Part shown: positions 35,391 to 44,361 of the stretch, in pieces
Numbering within the stretch: the stretch's first letter is position 1
How the letters are laid out: each line of letters begins with the position of its first letter
Assembly: GCA_963815505.1 (NCBI GenBank)
Contig: CAWFGU010000014.1
Span: forward strand, 186,001 to 250,000
Length of the DNA: 64,000 nt
DNA from: CAXBBB01 sp963815505
GTDB lineage: Bacteria; Bacteroidota; Rhodothermia; Rhodothermales; BA12
Reading direction: 5' to 3'
Translations under genes and position numbers: made by a program
The notes under the pieces: generated by a model
Seen by the model: only the letters and a program-made list of their open reading frames with translations
Database searches by the model: none
Told to the model about the DNA's origin: nothing

Positions 35391-36543
35391 ATGAGCACCA
35401 AAGGACGTGTACTCGTCGCGATGAGCGGCGGCGTCGACTCGTCGGTCACCGCCGTCCTCCTGGCGCAGCAGGGCTACGAAGTCGTTGGGCTGACGATGAA
35501 GACGTGGGACTACGACACGTCGGGCGGGCGGCCTGCCGACGGCAAGGAGGTGGGCTGCTGCACGATCGACAGCATGAACGATGCCCGCAGCGTGGCGATG
35601 AAGCACGATTTTACGCATTTCGTCGTCGATATCCGCGAGGAGTTCGGCGACTGGGTGATCGACACGTTCACGAGCGAATACCTCGCCGGTCGCACGCCCA
35701 ACCCATGCGTGTTGTGTAACACGCACATCAAGTGGGATGCCCTGCTTCGACGCGCCGACCAACTGGGCTGCGACTGGATCGCGACGGGCCACTACGCGCA
35801 GGTCAGGCAGGACGAAGAATCGGGACGCCACATCCTCTCGCGCGGGCTCGACACGAACAAGGACCAGAGCTACGCGCTTTGGGGCTTGCCGCAGCACCAG
35901 TTGGCTCGGTCGATTTTCCCGTTGGGGGGCTTCACCAAGCCCCAGATCCGCGACATGGCACGCGAGATGGGACTGGCCCGCATCGCCAAAAAGCCCGACA
36001 GCTACGAAATCTGCTTTGTCCCCGACAACAACTACCGCCGCTTCCTCCGCGACCGGGTCGACGGACTCGAAGAGCGCGTTTCGGGTGGACGCGTTCGTGC
36101 TGTCGGACGGAACGCAGGTCGGCACGCACGAGGGCTATCCGTTCTACACCATCGGCCAGCGCAAAGGCTTGGGCATTGCCCTGGGGCGCCCGCTCTACGT
36201 CACGCACATCGACGCCGATACGAACACCGTCACGTTGGGCGACCGCCACGAACTGCTGGGCCGCTCGCTCGTGGCGCGCAACCTCAACCTGATCAAGTAT
36301 CCCGAACTTAAGGAGGAGCGCCCGGCCGTCGGCAAGATCCGCTACAATGACGACGGCGGTCCGTGCCTCGTCCAGCAGACCGACGCCGACGCGCTCCACG
36401 TTACCTTCCCCGACCCACGCGAAGCCATCACGCCCGGCCAGTCGGTCGTCCTATACGAAGGCAACGACGTGCTCGCCGGAGGCTGGATCCAGGCCGTCGA
36501 CGTAGACCAACGCTTTGCTCCTGCCGTGAGGCGACCTCTGTGA
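35391..36543 (+). CDS. mnmA: tRNA-specific 2-thiouridylase MnmA (+1 frameshift at 36079-36081)
   Basis: About 383 residues after repair. The PP-loop is VLVAMSGGVDSSVTAVLLAQ near the start; TPNPCVLCNTHIKW holds the first catalytic Cys, ATGHYAQVRQ follows, and the second Cys is in SYEICFVPDNNYRRFLRD. After the shift the central and C-terminal domains continue: VLSDGTQVGTHEGYPFYTIG, QRKGLGIALGRPLYVTHIDA and a beta-barrel ending near GQSVVLYEGNDVLAGGWI. The enzyme thiolates U34 of Lys, Glu and Gln tRNAs. One T of the TTT at 36079-36081 is surplus. Both parts are fully conserved, so real loss of this core tRNA-modification gene is unlikely. Confidence 0.93.
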
Positions 36544-36636
36544 CGCCGCCTAACTTGCATTTCGGACCTACTCGCCGGAACTCGGCTGTTGAAAGAGGGT
36601 TTCTATTGCCCGCGCCGAATCGTCCCGCCGACCACT

Positions 36637-37215
36637 ATGCGCAATCTTTTGTTGCTCTTGCTCGGTTGCCTCAGCTAGCGCATGTTCGAGCGTTTCGAGG
36701 CTGACGAAGAAGGCCGGGCTTCGGCTGATGCCCGTCAGGGAGGCTGCCTGTCGCAACCGATCTGCCGCATCCGGACTCAGACGTGCAGCCCGAGCAGTTT
36801 TCGGCGTCGTCTGGGAATAGATCGTACGATGGGAGTGCGGAGCTTTCGTATACGGACTACCCTAATCTCACGTGGACCGGCAACGGTGATAGCCGCTGCC
36901 GTCTGTACGCTCCGCGCTGAGATCGAGCCGGACTTCGCGCACCAGGTCAGGCTAGGCAGCGTTGCCCAAAACGCTCAGCCGTGTCGCCGCGGCCTTTATC
37001 GAACGCCGATATGCGAATACTTTGTCACCAGCGGCGGCAGCAGTCTAGGTGCGAGGGACGGCCGAGGTCATCTCGGGTCGGAACGGGGTGGGCGCTCACG
37101 CTTTGCAGGTTGTGCAGACGTTGACTACGACGGTCAACGTCTGGTGCATGGAAAGCTACACTTCGCGGCTCGCTCCGAGCTACCGAGCCGGACGATTCGG
37201 ACGCTGCGCACCTAG
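36637..37215 (+). pseudogene. Multiply frameshifted secreted-protein gene
   Basis: No single frame explains this stretch, but protein-like pieces occur in successive frames, each shifted +1. They start with a signal-like MRNLLLLLLGCLS (36637, then TAG), then SACSSVSRLTKKAGLRLMP, then LPVATDLPHPDSDVQPEQFS through SYDGSAELSYTDYPNLTWTG, then EIEPDFAHQVRLGSVAQNAQ and CEYFVTSGGSS, ending at the TAG 37213-37215 or in a further frame (GTAEVISGRNGVGAHALQVV). Dropping a T at each of several points yields one continuous small secreted protein. Either it is decaying or it gathered many sequence errors. No family is recognisable. The interval 36544-36636 holds nothing clear. Confidence 0.4.
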
Positions 37216-38201
37216 ACGTCTTCGATCTGTGCCATCGCAGCCAAGCGCGACAGGGTGCGGTCAAACTTCTGGGCGATACCTCGGCTCAGGTCGGACGTTT
37301 GCTCGTCGGGGTCAAACCATGCGCGCGGCGGCTTGTCGGACGTGAAGTAGAGCGTCGGGGCGTCGGGGCGCAGGTAGAGGTCGTCTACTACTTTGAGCAG
37401 CCGCAGGGCGTCGTCGGTCCCGCGTATGGTAATGCCTTCGAGGTAAAGGGCGTCGGGTGCTGCGAGTTCTTCGACGAGGCGAGTGTGCGGTGTGCGGACC
37501 GAGCGGTCCAAGAAGTCGGAGAAGCCAACGCGCTGCGCGTCGCGTGTGTCCGATTGGTAGGCGTTGTCTAGGTGAGCACTGGCACGTTCCAGGTCCCCGA
37601 CCCAGGCGCGTCCAGGTTTGGACATCCGAGTGCGGTAGTCCTCGCCGTCGACCAGGATCACGCGGTAGCCTTCGCGGAACTCTTCCATCAGAAACCGGCG
37701 AAAGCGGTCGCCTCCGTAGGCGCGCGACAAAAACTGTTCGGGTGCGACGTTGCTCGTGGCGCCGAGCAGCACGCCATGCGCGTCGAGCGCCTTGAACGTG
37801 CGCACCAGCCGTACCTCGTTGGCCGGGTCGTCGATCTCGACCTCGTCGAGCAGCAGTACGCGGTAGTCGCGGGCGACGCGGGCGGCAAACGCGTCGGGCG
37901 TTTCGGTCGTCCGTGTCAGATCGCCCGTCGGCATAAACGCGCACGGGATGCGCGGGTGAAGCGCGTGGTGGAGCGCGGCCATCAGGTGCGTCTTGCCCGT
38001 ACCGACGGGTCCGACGAGGTAGACGCCGCGGTAGGGGAGCGCGCGCGTTCCGCTGAGCCTGGCCCACAGCTTGCGCGCGCCCGACACGCTCTCGATCTCG
38101 GCCGCAAACGCGCGAGCGGCTTGGAGAGCTTCGGCTTGGGAGACGGTCTGCGGGTCGTACGCGTCGAACGTGGCGTGAGCGTAGCGGGGAGGTAGGGTCA
38201 T
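37212..38201 (-). CDS. zapE: ZapE/AFG1-like AAA ATPase
   Basis: 329 residues, close to the ZapE size. Walker A is GPVGTGKT (64-71) within GVYLVGPVGTGKTHLMAALH; Walker B is VLLLDEVEIDDPAN; sensor-like GVLLGATSNVAPEQF and the arginine-finger region GGDRFRRFLMEEFREGYRVI follow. The C-terminal block VEELAAPDALYLEGITIRGT ... LYFTSDKPPRAWFDP matches the family. ZapE modulates FtsZ rings in E. coli; its mitochondrial relative AFG1/LACE1 assists respiratory-complex turnover. The cytoplasmic ATPase assignment is firm, the division role less so. It converges with the broken gene before it, overlapping by four bases. Confidence 0.85.
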   Translation of the reverse strand: MTLPPRYAHATFDAYDPQTVSQAEALQAARAFAAEIESVSGARKLWARLSGTRALPYRGVYLVGPVGTGKTHLMAALHHALHPRIPCAFMPTGDLTRTTETPDAFAARVARDYRVLLLDEVEIDDPANEVRLVRTFKALDAHGVLLGATSNVAPEQFLSRAYGGDRFRRFLMEEFREGYRVILVDGEDYRTRMSKPGRAWVGDLERASAHLDNAYQSDTRDAQRVGFSDFLDRSVRTPHTRLVEELAAPDALYLEGITIRGTDDALRLLKVVDDLYLRPDAPTLYFTSDKPPRAWFDPDEQTSDLSRGIAQKFDRTLSRLAAMAQIEDV

Positions 38202-38360
38202 GGCGGCGCACTATGCGAATGCGGGCGCCAGGGTTTCGTGACCAGCGCCCGGACTGTGTTTCCATAGGTTCACAGCCCGGTGCGGGCTGCGGGAGTACCA
38301 TTCTAACGTGTTGCCTTGCTCCTCCGGCGCGCTCTCATCTCTCTCCCGCCCCACCTCCGC

Positions 38361-39077
38361 ATGTACGCTGACTCACCCGCCGAGCGCCTGCTTATCGTAG
38401 AAGACGACCCGCAACTCAGCACGGGCCTCCAGCTCTATCTCGAAGCCCAGGGCTACGACATCACCGTAGTCAACGACGGCGATTCGGGTCTGGACAACGC
38501 CTCCTCGCTGCCCGGATACGACCTGGTCGTGCTCGACGCCAAACTGCCCGGCAAAATGGGGTTTGACGTGCTCCGCGAGATGCGCGCGCGTGGCGTCTCG
38601 ACGCCTGTCCTCATGCTCACCGGCTTGGGGGGACACGAAGACCGAATGCGCGGCTACGAGCTCGGCGCCGACGACTACCTGACCAAGCCATTCTCGACAG
38701 AAGAACTGCTTGCCCGCGTCCAGGTCGTCCTCAAGCGCGCCAAGCCCGCCGAGGATCAGACCAAAGGCACGTACGACGTGGGAGGCCTACGCGTCAACCT
38801 GGACACCGGAGAGATCACGCGTGAGGGAAGCCCGGTCGAACTCACTGACCTCGAGTACCGACTGCTGCGCTACTTCATCGTCTATCGCGGGCGTACCGTC
38901 AGCCGCAAGCAGCTGCTGCGCGACGTATGGAACCTACCCAGCGAGGTCGAAACCCGTACCATCGACCGCCACGTCAATGCTCTGCGCAAGGTGATGGACG
39001 GAACCGATGAAGACTCGTGGGCCATCCGCAGCGTCTACGGCATCGGCTACAAACTCGTCGGTGCCACGGCGGCGTGA
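38361..39077 (+). CDS. OmpR/PhoB-family response regulator, orphan
   Basis: 238 residues from ATG 38361. The receiver domain has the acidic cluster VEDD (13-16), phosphoacceptor D59 in LVVLDAKLPG and K109 in DDYLTKPF. The winged-helix DNA-binding domain has LTDLEYRLLRYFIVYRGRTV, LLRDVWNLPSEVETRTIDRH and VYGIGYKLVG. It should bind DNA after phosphorylation. No kinase gene adjoins; the nearest complete kinase in the window is at 3963. It resembles the regulator at 41924 in all these motifs, and the two flank the UvrA2-like gene. Confidence 0.93.
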   Translation: MYADSPAERLLIVEDDPQLSTGLQLYLEAQGYDITVVNDGDSGLDNASSLPGYDLVVLDAKLPGKMGFDVLREMRARGVSTPVLMLTGLGGHEDRMRGYELGADDYLTKPFSTEELLARVQVVLKRAKPAEDQTKGTYDVGGLRVNLDTGEITREGSPVELTDLEYRLLRYFIVYRGRTVSRKQLLRDVWNLPSEVETRTIDRHVNALRKVMDGTDEDSWAIRSVYGIGYKLVGATAA

Positions 39078-39224
39078 TACTGCGTGGCGACCTCGTCCCG
39101 CTAGTCATTTCCGACGTGTCGCAGCCTTGTTGTGGCTCTTGCCTCGTTTCCCTATCTCGTGGCGTCGTAGAGCGGCGCCTTTGCGGGTTGAAAAGAGGGT
39201 GGCAATGAGGTTGCCTTATTTGTG

Positions 39225-41762
39225 ATGGCCAATTCTGAGTTTTCCGGCTTCGTGCACGTACGCGGCGCGCGCGAGAACAACCTCAAAGATCTGTCGGTGC
39301 AGGTGCCGCGTGACGCGCTAGTGGTGTTCACCGGGGTGTCTGGTTCGGGTAAGTCGTCTCTGGCATTCGGGACGCTCTATGCGGAGGCCCAGCGGCGCTA
39401 CCTCGAATCGGTTTCGCCGTATGCACGTCGCCTCTTCCACCAGGTGAGCGCGCCCAAGGTAGACGCCATCGAAGGGCTGCCTCCGGCCGTGGCGTTGCAG
39501 CAGCAGCGAGGTGCGCCTACCGCCCGCTCTTCGGTGGGAAGCGTGACGACGCTGTCGAATCTGGTGCGGATGCTGTTCTCGCGCGCCGGCCAGTATCCGC
39601 CGGGGCAACCTATCGTCTATGCCGAGGGGTTTTCGCCCAATACGCCCGAAGGAGCCTGTCCCGAGTGTCATGGGCAAGGGCGGATCTACACAGTGACCGA
39701 GGAGTCGATGGTACCGGACCCGTCGCTCACGATTCGCCAACGAGCGGTTGCCGCCTGGCCTCAGGCGTGGGCCGGCCACAACCAGCGCGACATCCTGGTG
39801 ACGCGCGGCGTCGACGTGGACGTGCCGTGGCGCGATCTGCCCCAGGAGACGCGCGACTGGATCCTGTTCACCGACGAGCAACCCGTCGAGCCGGTCTACA
39901 GAGGTCTGAGTCCCGAGGAGACGCGGAGCGCGATCGAGCGCGGTCTTTCCCCCAACTACAAAGGAACGTTCACCAGCGCTCAGCGATACGTCCTGCACAC
40001 GTTCGGCACGTCGAAGAGCGGGGCGATGAGGCGCCGAGCGCAAACCTATATGGTCGCCGAAGAGTGTCCGCTGTGCAGGGGCAAACGGCTGCGGGCCGAC
40101 GCGCTGGCCGTCACGTTCGCAGGCTACGACATCACCGACTTCTCGCGCCTGTCGCTCAAAGAGGTGTCCGAGTTGCTGCGCCCCTTCGCCGACGGTCAGG
40201 AGGATGAGCGTTCTCGTCTCGCGCAGCACTACCCCGAGCAGGCCCTGGCTCGGCAGCGGCTGGCACATGACGTTGTCGCTCGGCTGGAGGTGCTGCTGGA
40301 CCTCGGACTGGGCTATCTCCAGCTGGAGCGCTCGACGCCCACGCTCTCACCGGGCGAGATGCAGCGGCTGCGTCTGGCCACCCAACTGTATTCCAATCTG
40401 TTTGGCGTCGTTTACGTCCTCGACGAGCCATCGGCGGGGTTGCATCCTGCCGACACCGAGGCGCTGCTGTCAGCCTTAGACGGCCTGAAAGCGGCCGGTA
40501 ACTCACTGTTCGTCGTCGAGCACGACCTCGACATCGTGCGTCGTGCCGATTGGATTGTCGATGTGGGACCGGGGGCCGGTGAGCAGGGCGGCGAGATCGT
40601 ATTCAGCGGTCCGACGGAGGATCTGCGAGACGTGGCAGCTTCCAAAACCGCCGACTACTTGTTTGGAACGAATCGCAGAGAGCGCCACCATCCCCGCTCG
40701 CCTGCCGGATGGCTGGAGCTGAGCGATGTCACGCGTCACAACCTCGACGGCCTCGGCGTCCGATTTCCGCTTGGTGTGCTGACCTGCGTGACGGGCGTAT
40801 CGGGATCGGGCAAGTCGACGCTCGTCAGCCAGGTGCTGGCCGGCACGCTCGAAGCGTACTTCGGCCAGGGCGCAAGGCAGACCGAAGAGACAGACGACGA
40901 GGACGATTCGAGCGCCGAGTCGGCACCCGCAACCGTAGCCAAGCTCGAAGGCGACGCGGCCTCACTGTCTCGATTGGTGATGGTCGACCAAAAGCCGATT
41001 GGTCGCACGCCCCGGAGCAATCTGGCCACCTACACGGGCCTGTTCGACCACGTCCGCAAGTTGTTTGCCGCCACTCCGCTGGCGAGGGAGCGACGCTACA
41101 AACCGGGGCGTTTTTCGTTCAACGTAAAAAGTGGACGCTGCGAGCACTGTCAGGGCGAGGGTTGGGTGACGGTCGAGTTGCTCTTTCTGCCCAGCGTATA
41201 CGCGCCCTGTCCGGTCTGCGACGGTGCGCGGTACAACGCCCAAACACTGGAGGTGAAATACCGTGGCCGCACCATCGCCGACGTACTATCGCTGACCGTC
41301 GACGCCGGTCGGGACTTTTTCCGGGACGATGCGGCCGTCTTCCGCAGCCTCGACACCCTACGCGAGGTGGGTCTCGGCTACCTGCGCCTGGGTCAGCCCG
41401 CTACCGAACTGTCGGGCGGCGAGGCGCAACGCGTCAAACTGGCGACCGAGTTGCAGCGCACCGGACGCGGTCGCACGCTCTACCTTCTCGACGAACCCAC
41501 GACCGGCCTACACCCCGCCGATGTGGACCGGCTGTCGAGCCAACTGGCTCGCCTGGTCGATGCAGGGCACACCGTGATCGCGGTAGAGCACGACATGCAA
41601 CTGATCGCTGGCAGCGACTGGGTGATCGATGTCGGACCCGGTGCGGGCGATGAAGGAGGGCAAATCGTAGCACAGGGCACTCCGGCCCAAGTAGCTCAGG
41701 CGACGGACAGCCGGACCGCGCCTTACCTCGCGGCGGCTCTCGCTGGGGACTTGGACGGGTAG
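39225..41762 (+). CDS. UvrA-like ABC ATPase, short class II (UvrA2) type
   Basis: 845 residues, about 100 shorter than canonical UvrA. ATG 39225 is preferred over GTG 39222. Tandem ABC modules: Walker A GVSGSGKS at 37-44 and again at about 523-530; signatures LSPGEMQRLRLATQLYSNL and LSGGEAQRVKLATELQ; Walker B YVLDEPSAGLHP and YLLDEPTTGLHP. Zinc modules remain: CPECHGQGR, CPLCRGKR and CEHCQGEGW with CPVCDGARY. The UvrB-binding region that follows the first module in UvrA appears absent, as in UvrA2 proteins linked to DNA-intercalating-drug tolerance. An acidic insertion (ETDDEDDSSAESAPA) precedes the second module's signature part. Nucleotide-excision repair proper is probably done by another UvrA. 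Confidence 0.88.
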   Translation: MANSEFSGFVHVRGARENNLKDLSVQVPRDALVVFTGVSGSGKSSLAFGTLYAEAQRRYLESVSPYARRLFHQVSAPKVDAIEGLPPAVALQQQRGAPTARSSVGSVTTLSNLVRMLFSRAGQYPPGQPIVYAEGFSPNTPEGACPECHGQGRIYTVTEESMVPDPSLTIRQRAVAAWPQAWAGHNQRDILVTRGVDVDVPWRDLPQETRDWILFTDEQPVEPVYRGLSPEETRSAIERGLSPNYKGTFTSAQRYVLHTFGTSKSGAMRRRAQTYMVAEECPLCRGKRLRADALAVTFAGYDITDFSRLSLKEVSELLRPFADGQEDERSRLAQHYPEQALARQRLAHDVVARLEVLLDLGLGYLQLERSTPTLSPGEMQRLRLATQLYSNLFGVVYVLDEPSAGLHPADTEALLSALDGLKAAGNSLFVVEHDLDIVRRADWIVDVGPGAGEQGGEIVFSGPTEDLRDVAASKTADYLFGTNRRERHHPRSPAGWLELSDVTRHNLDGLGVRFPLGVLTCVTGVSGSGKSTLVSQVLAGTLEAYFGQGARQTEETDDEDDSSAESAPATVAKLEGDAASLSRLVMVDQKPIGRTPRSNLATYTGLFDHVRKLFAATPLARERRYKPGRFSFNVKSGRCEHCQGEGWVTVELLFLPSVYAPCPVCDGARYNAQTLEVKYRGRTIADVLSLTVDAGRDFFRDDAAVFRSLDTLREVGLGYLRLGQPATELSGGEAQRVKLATELQRTGRGRTLYLLDEPTTGLHPADVDRLSSQLARLVDAGHTVIAVEHDMQLIAGSDWVIDVGPGAGDEGGQIVAQGTPAQVAQATDSRTAPYLAAALAGDLDG

Positions 41763-41765
41763 CAT

Positions 41766-41830
41766 CTCGTCTTCCTGAGCCTCTCTCCACCACACGAAGG
41801 AAGTTCTTCGGCTTCGATCAGAATGGGGGA
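41766..41830. repeat. Diverged REP-like palindrome
   Basis: The right part, read on the minus strand, is CATTCTGATCGAAGCCGAAG, clearly related to the element at 21761. The left part (CTCGTCTTCCTGAGC) is the diverged partner arm. It lies between the convergent uvrA2-like and regulator genes. Confidence 0.45.
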
Positions 41831-41873
41831 GAGGAACGCGACCTAGCTTTGACATCCTACCAAGCGCAAGAAC

Positions 41874-41901
41874 GCCCCGGACGCCGTAGCATCCGAGGCG
41901 G
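41874..41901. terminator. Hairpin between convergent genes
   Basis: A 9-bp stem with one mismatch (41874-41882 with 41893-41901) and a 10-base loop lies just past the end of the regulator gene at 41924 and after the UvrA2-like gene. Confidence 0.4.
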
Positions 41902-41923
41902 AAGGTCAGCGTAGCGAACACGT

Positions 41924-42628
41924 TCAGCCTTTGAAGCGGTAACCGATGCCGTAGACCGTTTCGATGTAGACCGGAACGGTCGGGTCCGGCTCGATCTTCT
42001 TACGTACCGAAGCCATGTGCCTATCGATCGTGCGCGTGACGATGTCCTGATCGATGCCCCACACGTCGGTGAGCAACTGGCGGCGCGTGACCGTCTGGCC
42101 GCGGTTCAGGATGAGGTAGCGCAGGATGTCGTACTCGAGCGCAGTGAACGCGATGGGTTCGCCCTTGCTCGTCGCCTCGTGAGTCGAGAAGTTGATCGAC
42201 ACGTCGCCGATGTCGTAAACGTCCATCGGCGTGCGGTCCGGACGCTGCGTGCGCGTTAGGATGGCGCGTACGCGGGCCAATAGTTCGTCGGGGTTGAACG
42301 GCTTGACGACGTAATCATCGGCGCCCAAACCGAACGAGGTCAGCTTGGCCTCGGGTTCGCCCCTGCCGGTCAGCATAATGACGGGCGAGGTGAAGCGGTC
42401 GATGGTCTGCGAGGCTTCGAGCACCTCGAAGCCACTCATGCCGGGCAGCGACACGTCCAGCAGGACGGCATCGAATGCCTCAGGTGTTTCTTTGAGTCTG
42501 GCGAGCGCGTCCTCGCCGTTATCGGCCATCGTGGTCTGAAAGCCGTTGTCGTCGAAGAACACGTCGAGCGCTTCGGATACGTTGGGGTCGTCGTCGACGA
42601 CGAAAAGGTGGAACTGCGGGATTGGCAT
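41924..42628 (-). CDS. OmpR/PhoB-family response regulator, orphan
   Basis: 234 residues from ATG 42628; an upstream ATG would add nine residues before the beta-1 strand. The receiver shows VVDDDP (10-15), phosphoacceptor D58 in AVLLDVSLPGMSGFEVLE and K109 in DDYVVKPF. The effector domain includes FTALEYDILRYLILNRGQTV, TRRQLLTDVWGIDQDIVTRT and VYGIGYRFKG. It is a complete DNA-binding regulator with no adjacent kinase gene, and it ends 50 bases ahead of nothing but a hairpin shared with the UvrA2-like gene. The next gene on its strand is the GH3 enzyme upstream, 50 bases away. Confidence 0.93.
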   Translation of the reverse strand: MPIPQFHLFVVDDDPNVSEALDVFFDDNGFQTTMADNGEDALARLKETPEAFDAVLLDVSLPGMSGFEVLEASQTIDRFTSPVIMLTGRGEPEAKLTSFGLGADDYVVKPFNPDELLARVRAILTRTQRPDRTPMDVYDIGDVSINFSTHEATSKGEPIAFTALEYDILRYLILNRGQTVTRRQLLTDVWGIDQDIVTRTIDRHMASVRKKIEPDPTVPVYIETVYGIGYRFKG

Positions 42629-42677
42629 GAGGCGAGGGAAGAGGTGGTATCTCAAAATCAGGCGAGACGCCCGACTG

Positions 42678-44288
42678 TCACATGCTCAACTCGATGGGAA
42701 GCGTTCCGGTTGCAGTTTCGTCGCCTTTCATCCAGCTCACCAGCGCGTCGAGGGCCTCGGGGCGGAAGCCGAACGAGACCAGCGCGGGCGCCGGCACGTC
42801 GAGCGTGGCATACGGATTCCACAGGCAGAGGTGAAGTGCGGGCTCCAGTTGCTGCGCCAGGAGAGTTAGCGGCTCGCCTAGGCGGCGGCGCTGCGTCGTC
42901 GCGATGACGATGGGAGTACCTGGGCGGTGAACGCGTTCAATTTCGCCTATCGTGCCCAGCGGATCACCCGGGTCGAACAAGGCAACGCGGATGTCGAACG
43001 CGTCGGTGAGTTTGGCGACGAGTTGGGATCCGGTCAGTCCGGCGTCCGAAGCGCCGCCGCCTTCGGCCGCTCGGGCAGCGACGAGCGTGAACGGTTGCCC
43101 GCCAAGCGGACGCGCGTCGCCGACGGTCGTGAGTCCTGCCGCCCAGGCCCGTTCCATCAGGTCGGTGTCCGCGCTGCGCTGCGTTCCGGGATAGACGCCT
43201 ACCTCGACGGGGAAGCGAGCGGCGAGGGCGGTCAGGCGGTCGGCTTTGGCTTGGGCGTCGCGTTTGGAGATGCGGCCCGAGTCGAGCGCTTCCGCGACGA
43301 CTTCCAACGTCTCGTCCTGGGCGGAGCCGTTTCCGTGCGCGATCGCCATCACCAAGTCGGCTCCGGCTTCGAGGGCCATCAGGGCGGCCTCTCCGCGACC
43401 GTAGCGGCCCGAGATGGCCTGCATGTCCATAGCGTCGGTGCAGATCACGCCGTCGAAACCGAACTGCTCGCGCAGCAGACCGGTCAGGATCGGCTTGCTC
43501 AGCGTGGCCGGTCGGTCGGGGTCGAGAGCGGGGAAAACGATGTGCGAGGTCATTACGCACGGCACGCCTGCCTCGGCAGCGCGACGGAACGGCAGCAGTT
43601 CGAGCGCCATCAGCTCGTCCATCGACTTGTCGACCGAGGGAAGCCCGTAATGACTGTCGACGAGCGTGTCGCCGTGTCCGGGGAAGTGCTTGACGCACGT
43701 CGCGACGCCTTCGGCCTTGGAGCCTTCCGACCAGGCGAGTCCCATGCGGGCGACCAGGTCGGGGTCCTGCCCGAACGAGCGGTCGCCGATGACGGGGTTC
43801 GAGGCGTTGTTGTTCACGTCCAGGACCGGAGCGAAATTCCAGTTTACCCCCATCGACTTCAGTCCGCGCGCCGTTGCCGCTCCGACGCTGCGGGCCATTT
43901 CGGCGTCGTTCGCCGCGCCCAAGCTCATCGCCGAGGGCGGATAAGGCATCGTCCGCGTGCGGATCACGCCACCCCCTTCCTGATCGATACCGATCAGCGC
44001 GTCCGGCCCCATGACGACGCGGAGGCTCTCGCACAGGCCGCGCAGCTGGTCTTCGCTCTGGATGTTGCGCCCGAACAGGCAGACGCCCGTCACGCCGTAG
44101 CGCTTGATCCGAGCGACGCTCTCGGCGTCGAGATCGGGGCCGGGCAGGTCGATCATGACGAGCCGTCCGGCAGCGACGCGTCCAGCTTCGGGTTCGAGGT
44201 CGGCGAGAATGGACGAGCCCGTGCAGGCTGAAATAGTCAGGGCGGCCGAGGCAGCGGCGGTAGAGGTCACGAACGTGCGGCGGGTCAC
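42678..44288 (-). CDS. Beta-N-acetylhexosaminidase, GH3 (NagZ-like), exported
   Basis: 536 residues. A Tat/lipoprotein-like leader (MTRRTFVTSTAAASAALTIS, then ACTGS) indicates export. The GH3 barrel includes VCLFGRNIQSEDQLRGLCES, ALIGIDQEGGGVIRTR, SMGVNWNFAPVLDVN, the bacterial hexosaminidase signature CVKHFPGHGDTLVDSHYGLP (His-Asp acid/base dyad) and the nucleophile in VICTDAMDMQAI. A C-terminal alpha/beta domain (about 390-536) follows. NagZ enzymes remove GlcNAc from muropeptides; the exported form with a second domain resembles secreted GH3 homologues of Bacteroidetes-like bacteria. It would join the amidases in wall turnover. Confidence 0.9.
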   Translation of the reverse strand: MTRRTFVTSTAAASAALTISACTGSSILADLEPEAGRVAAGRLVMIDLPGPDLDAESVARIKRYGVTGVCLFGRNIQSEDQLRGLCESLRVVMGPDALIGIDQEGGGVIRTRTMPYPPSAMSLGAANDAEMARSVGAATARGLKSMGVNWNFAPVLDVNNNASNPVIGDRSFGQDPDLVARMGLAWSEGSKAEGVATCVKHFPGHGDTLVDSHYGLPSVDKSMDELMALELLPFRRAAEAGVPCVMTSHIVFPALDPDRPATLSKPILTGLLREQFGFDGVICTDAMDMQAISGRYGRGEAALMALEAGADLVMAIAHGNGSAQDETLEVVAEALDSGRISKRDAQAKADRLTALAARFPVEVGVYPGTQRSADTDLMERAWAAGLTTVGDARPLGGQPFTLVAARAAEGGGASDAGLTGSQLVAKLTDAFDIRVALFDPGDPLGTIGEIERVHRPGTPIVIATTQRRRLGEPLTLLAQQLEPALHLCLWNPYATLDVPAPALVSFGFRPEALDALVSWMKGDETATGTLPIELSM

Positions 44289-44361
44289 AGGCAGGGGCAG
44301 ATGGAAAGCGGGACCGTCAAGATAACCGAACCGGCGGGCCGAGAACGAGCGGTCGGGGTAC

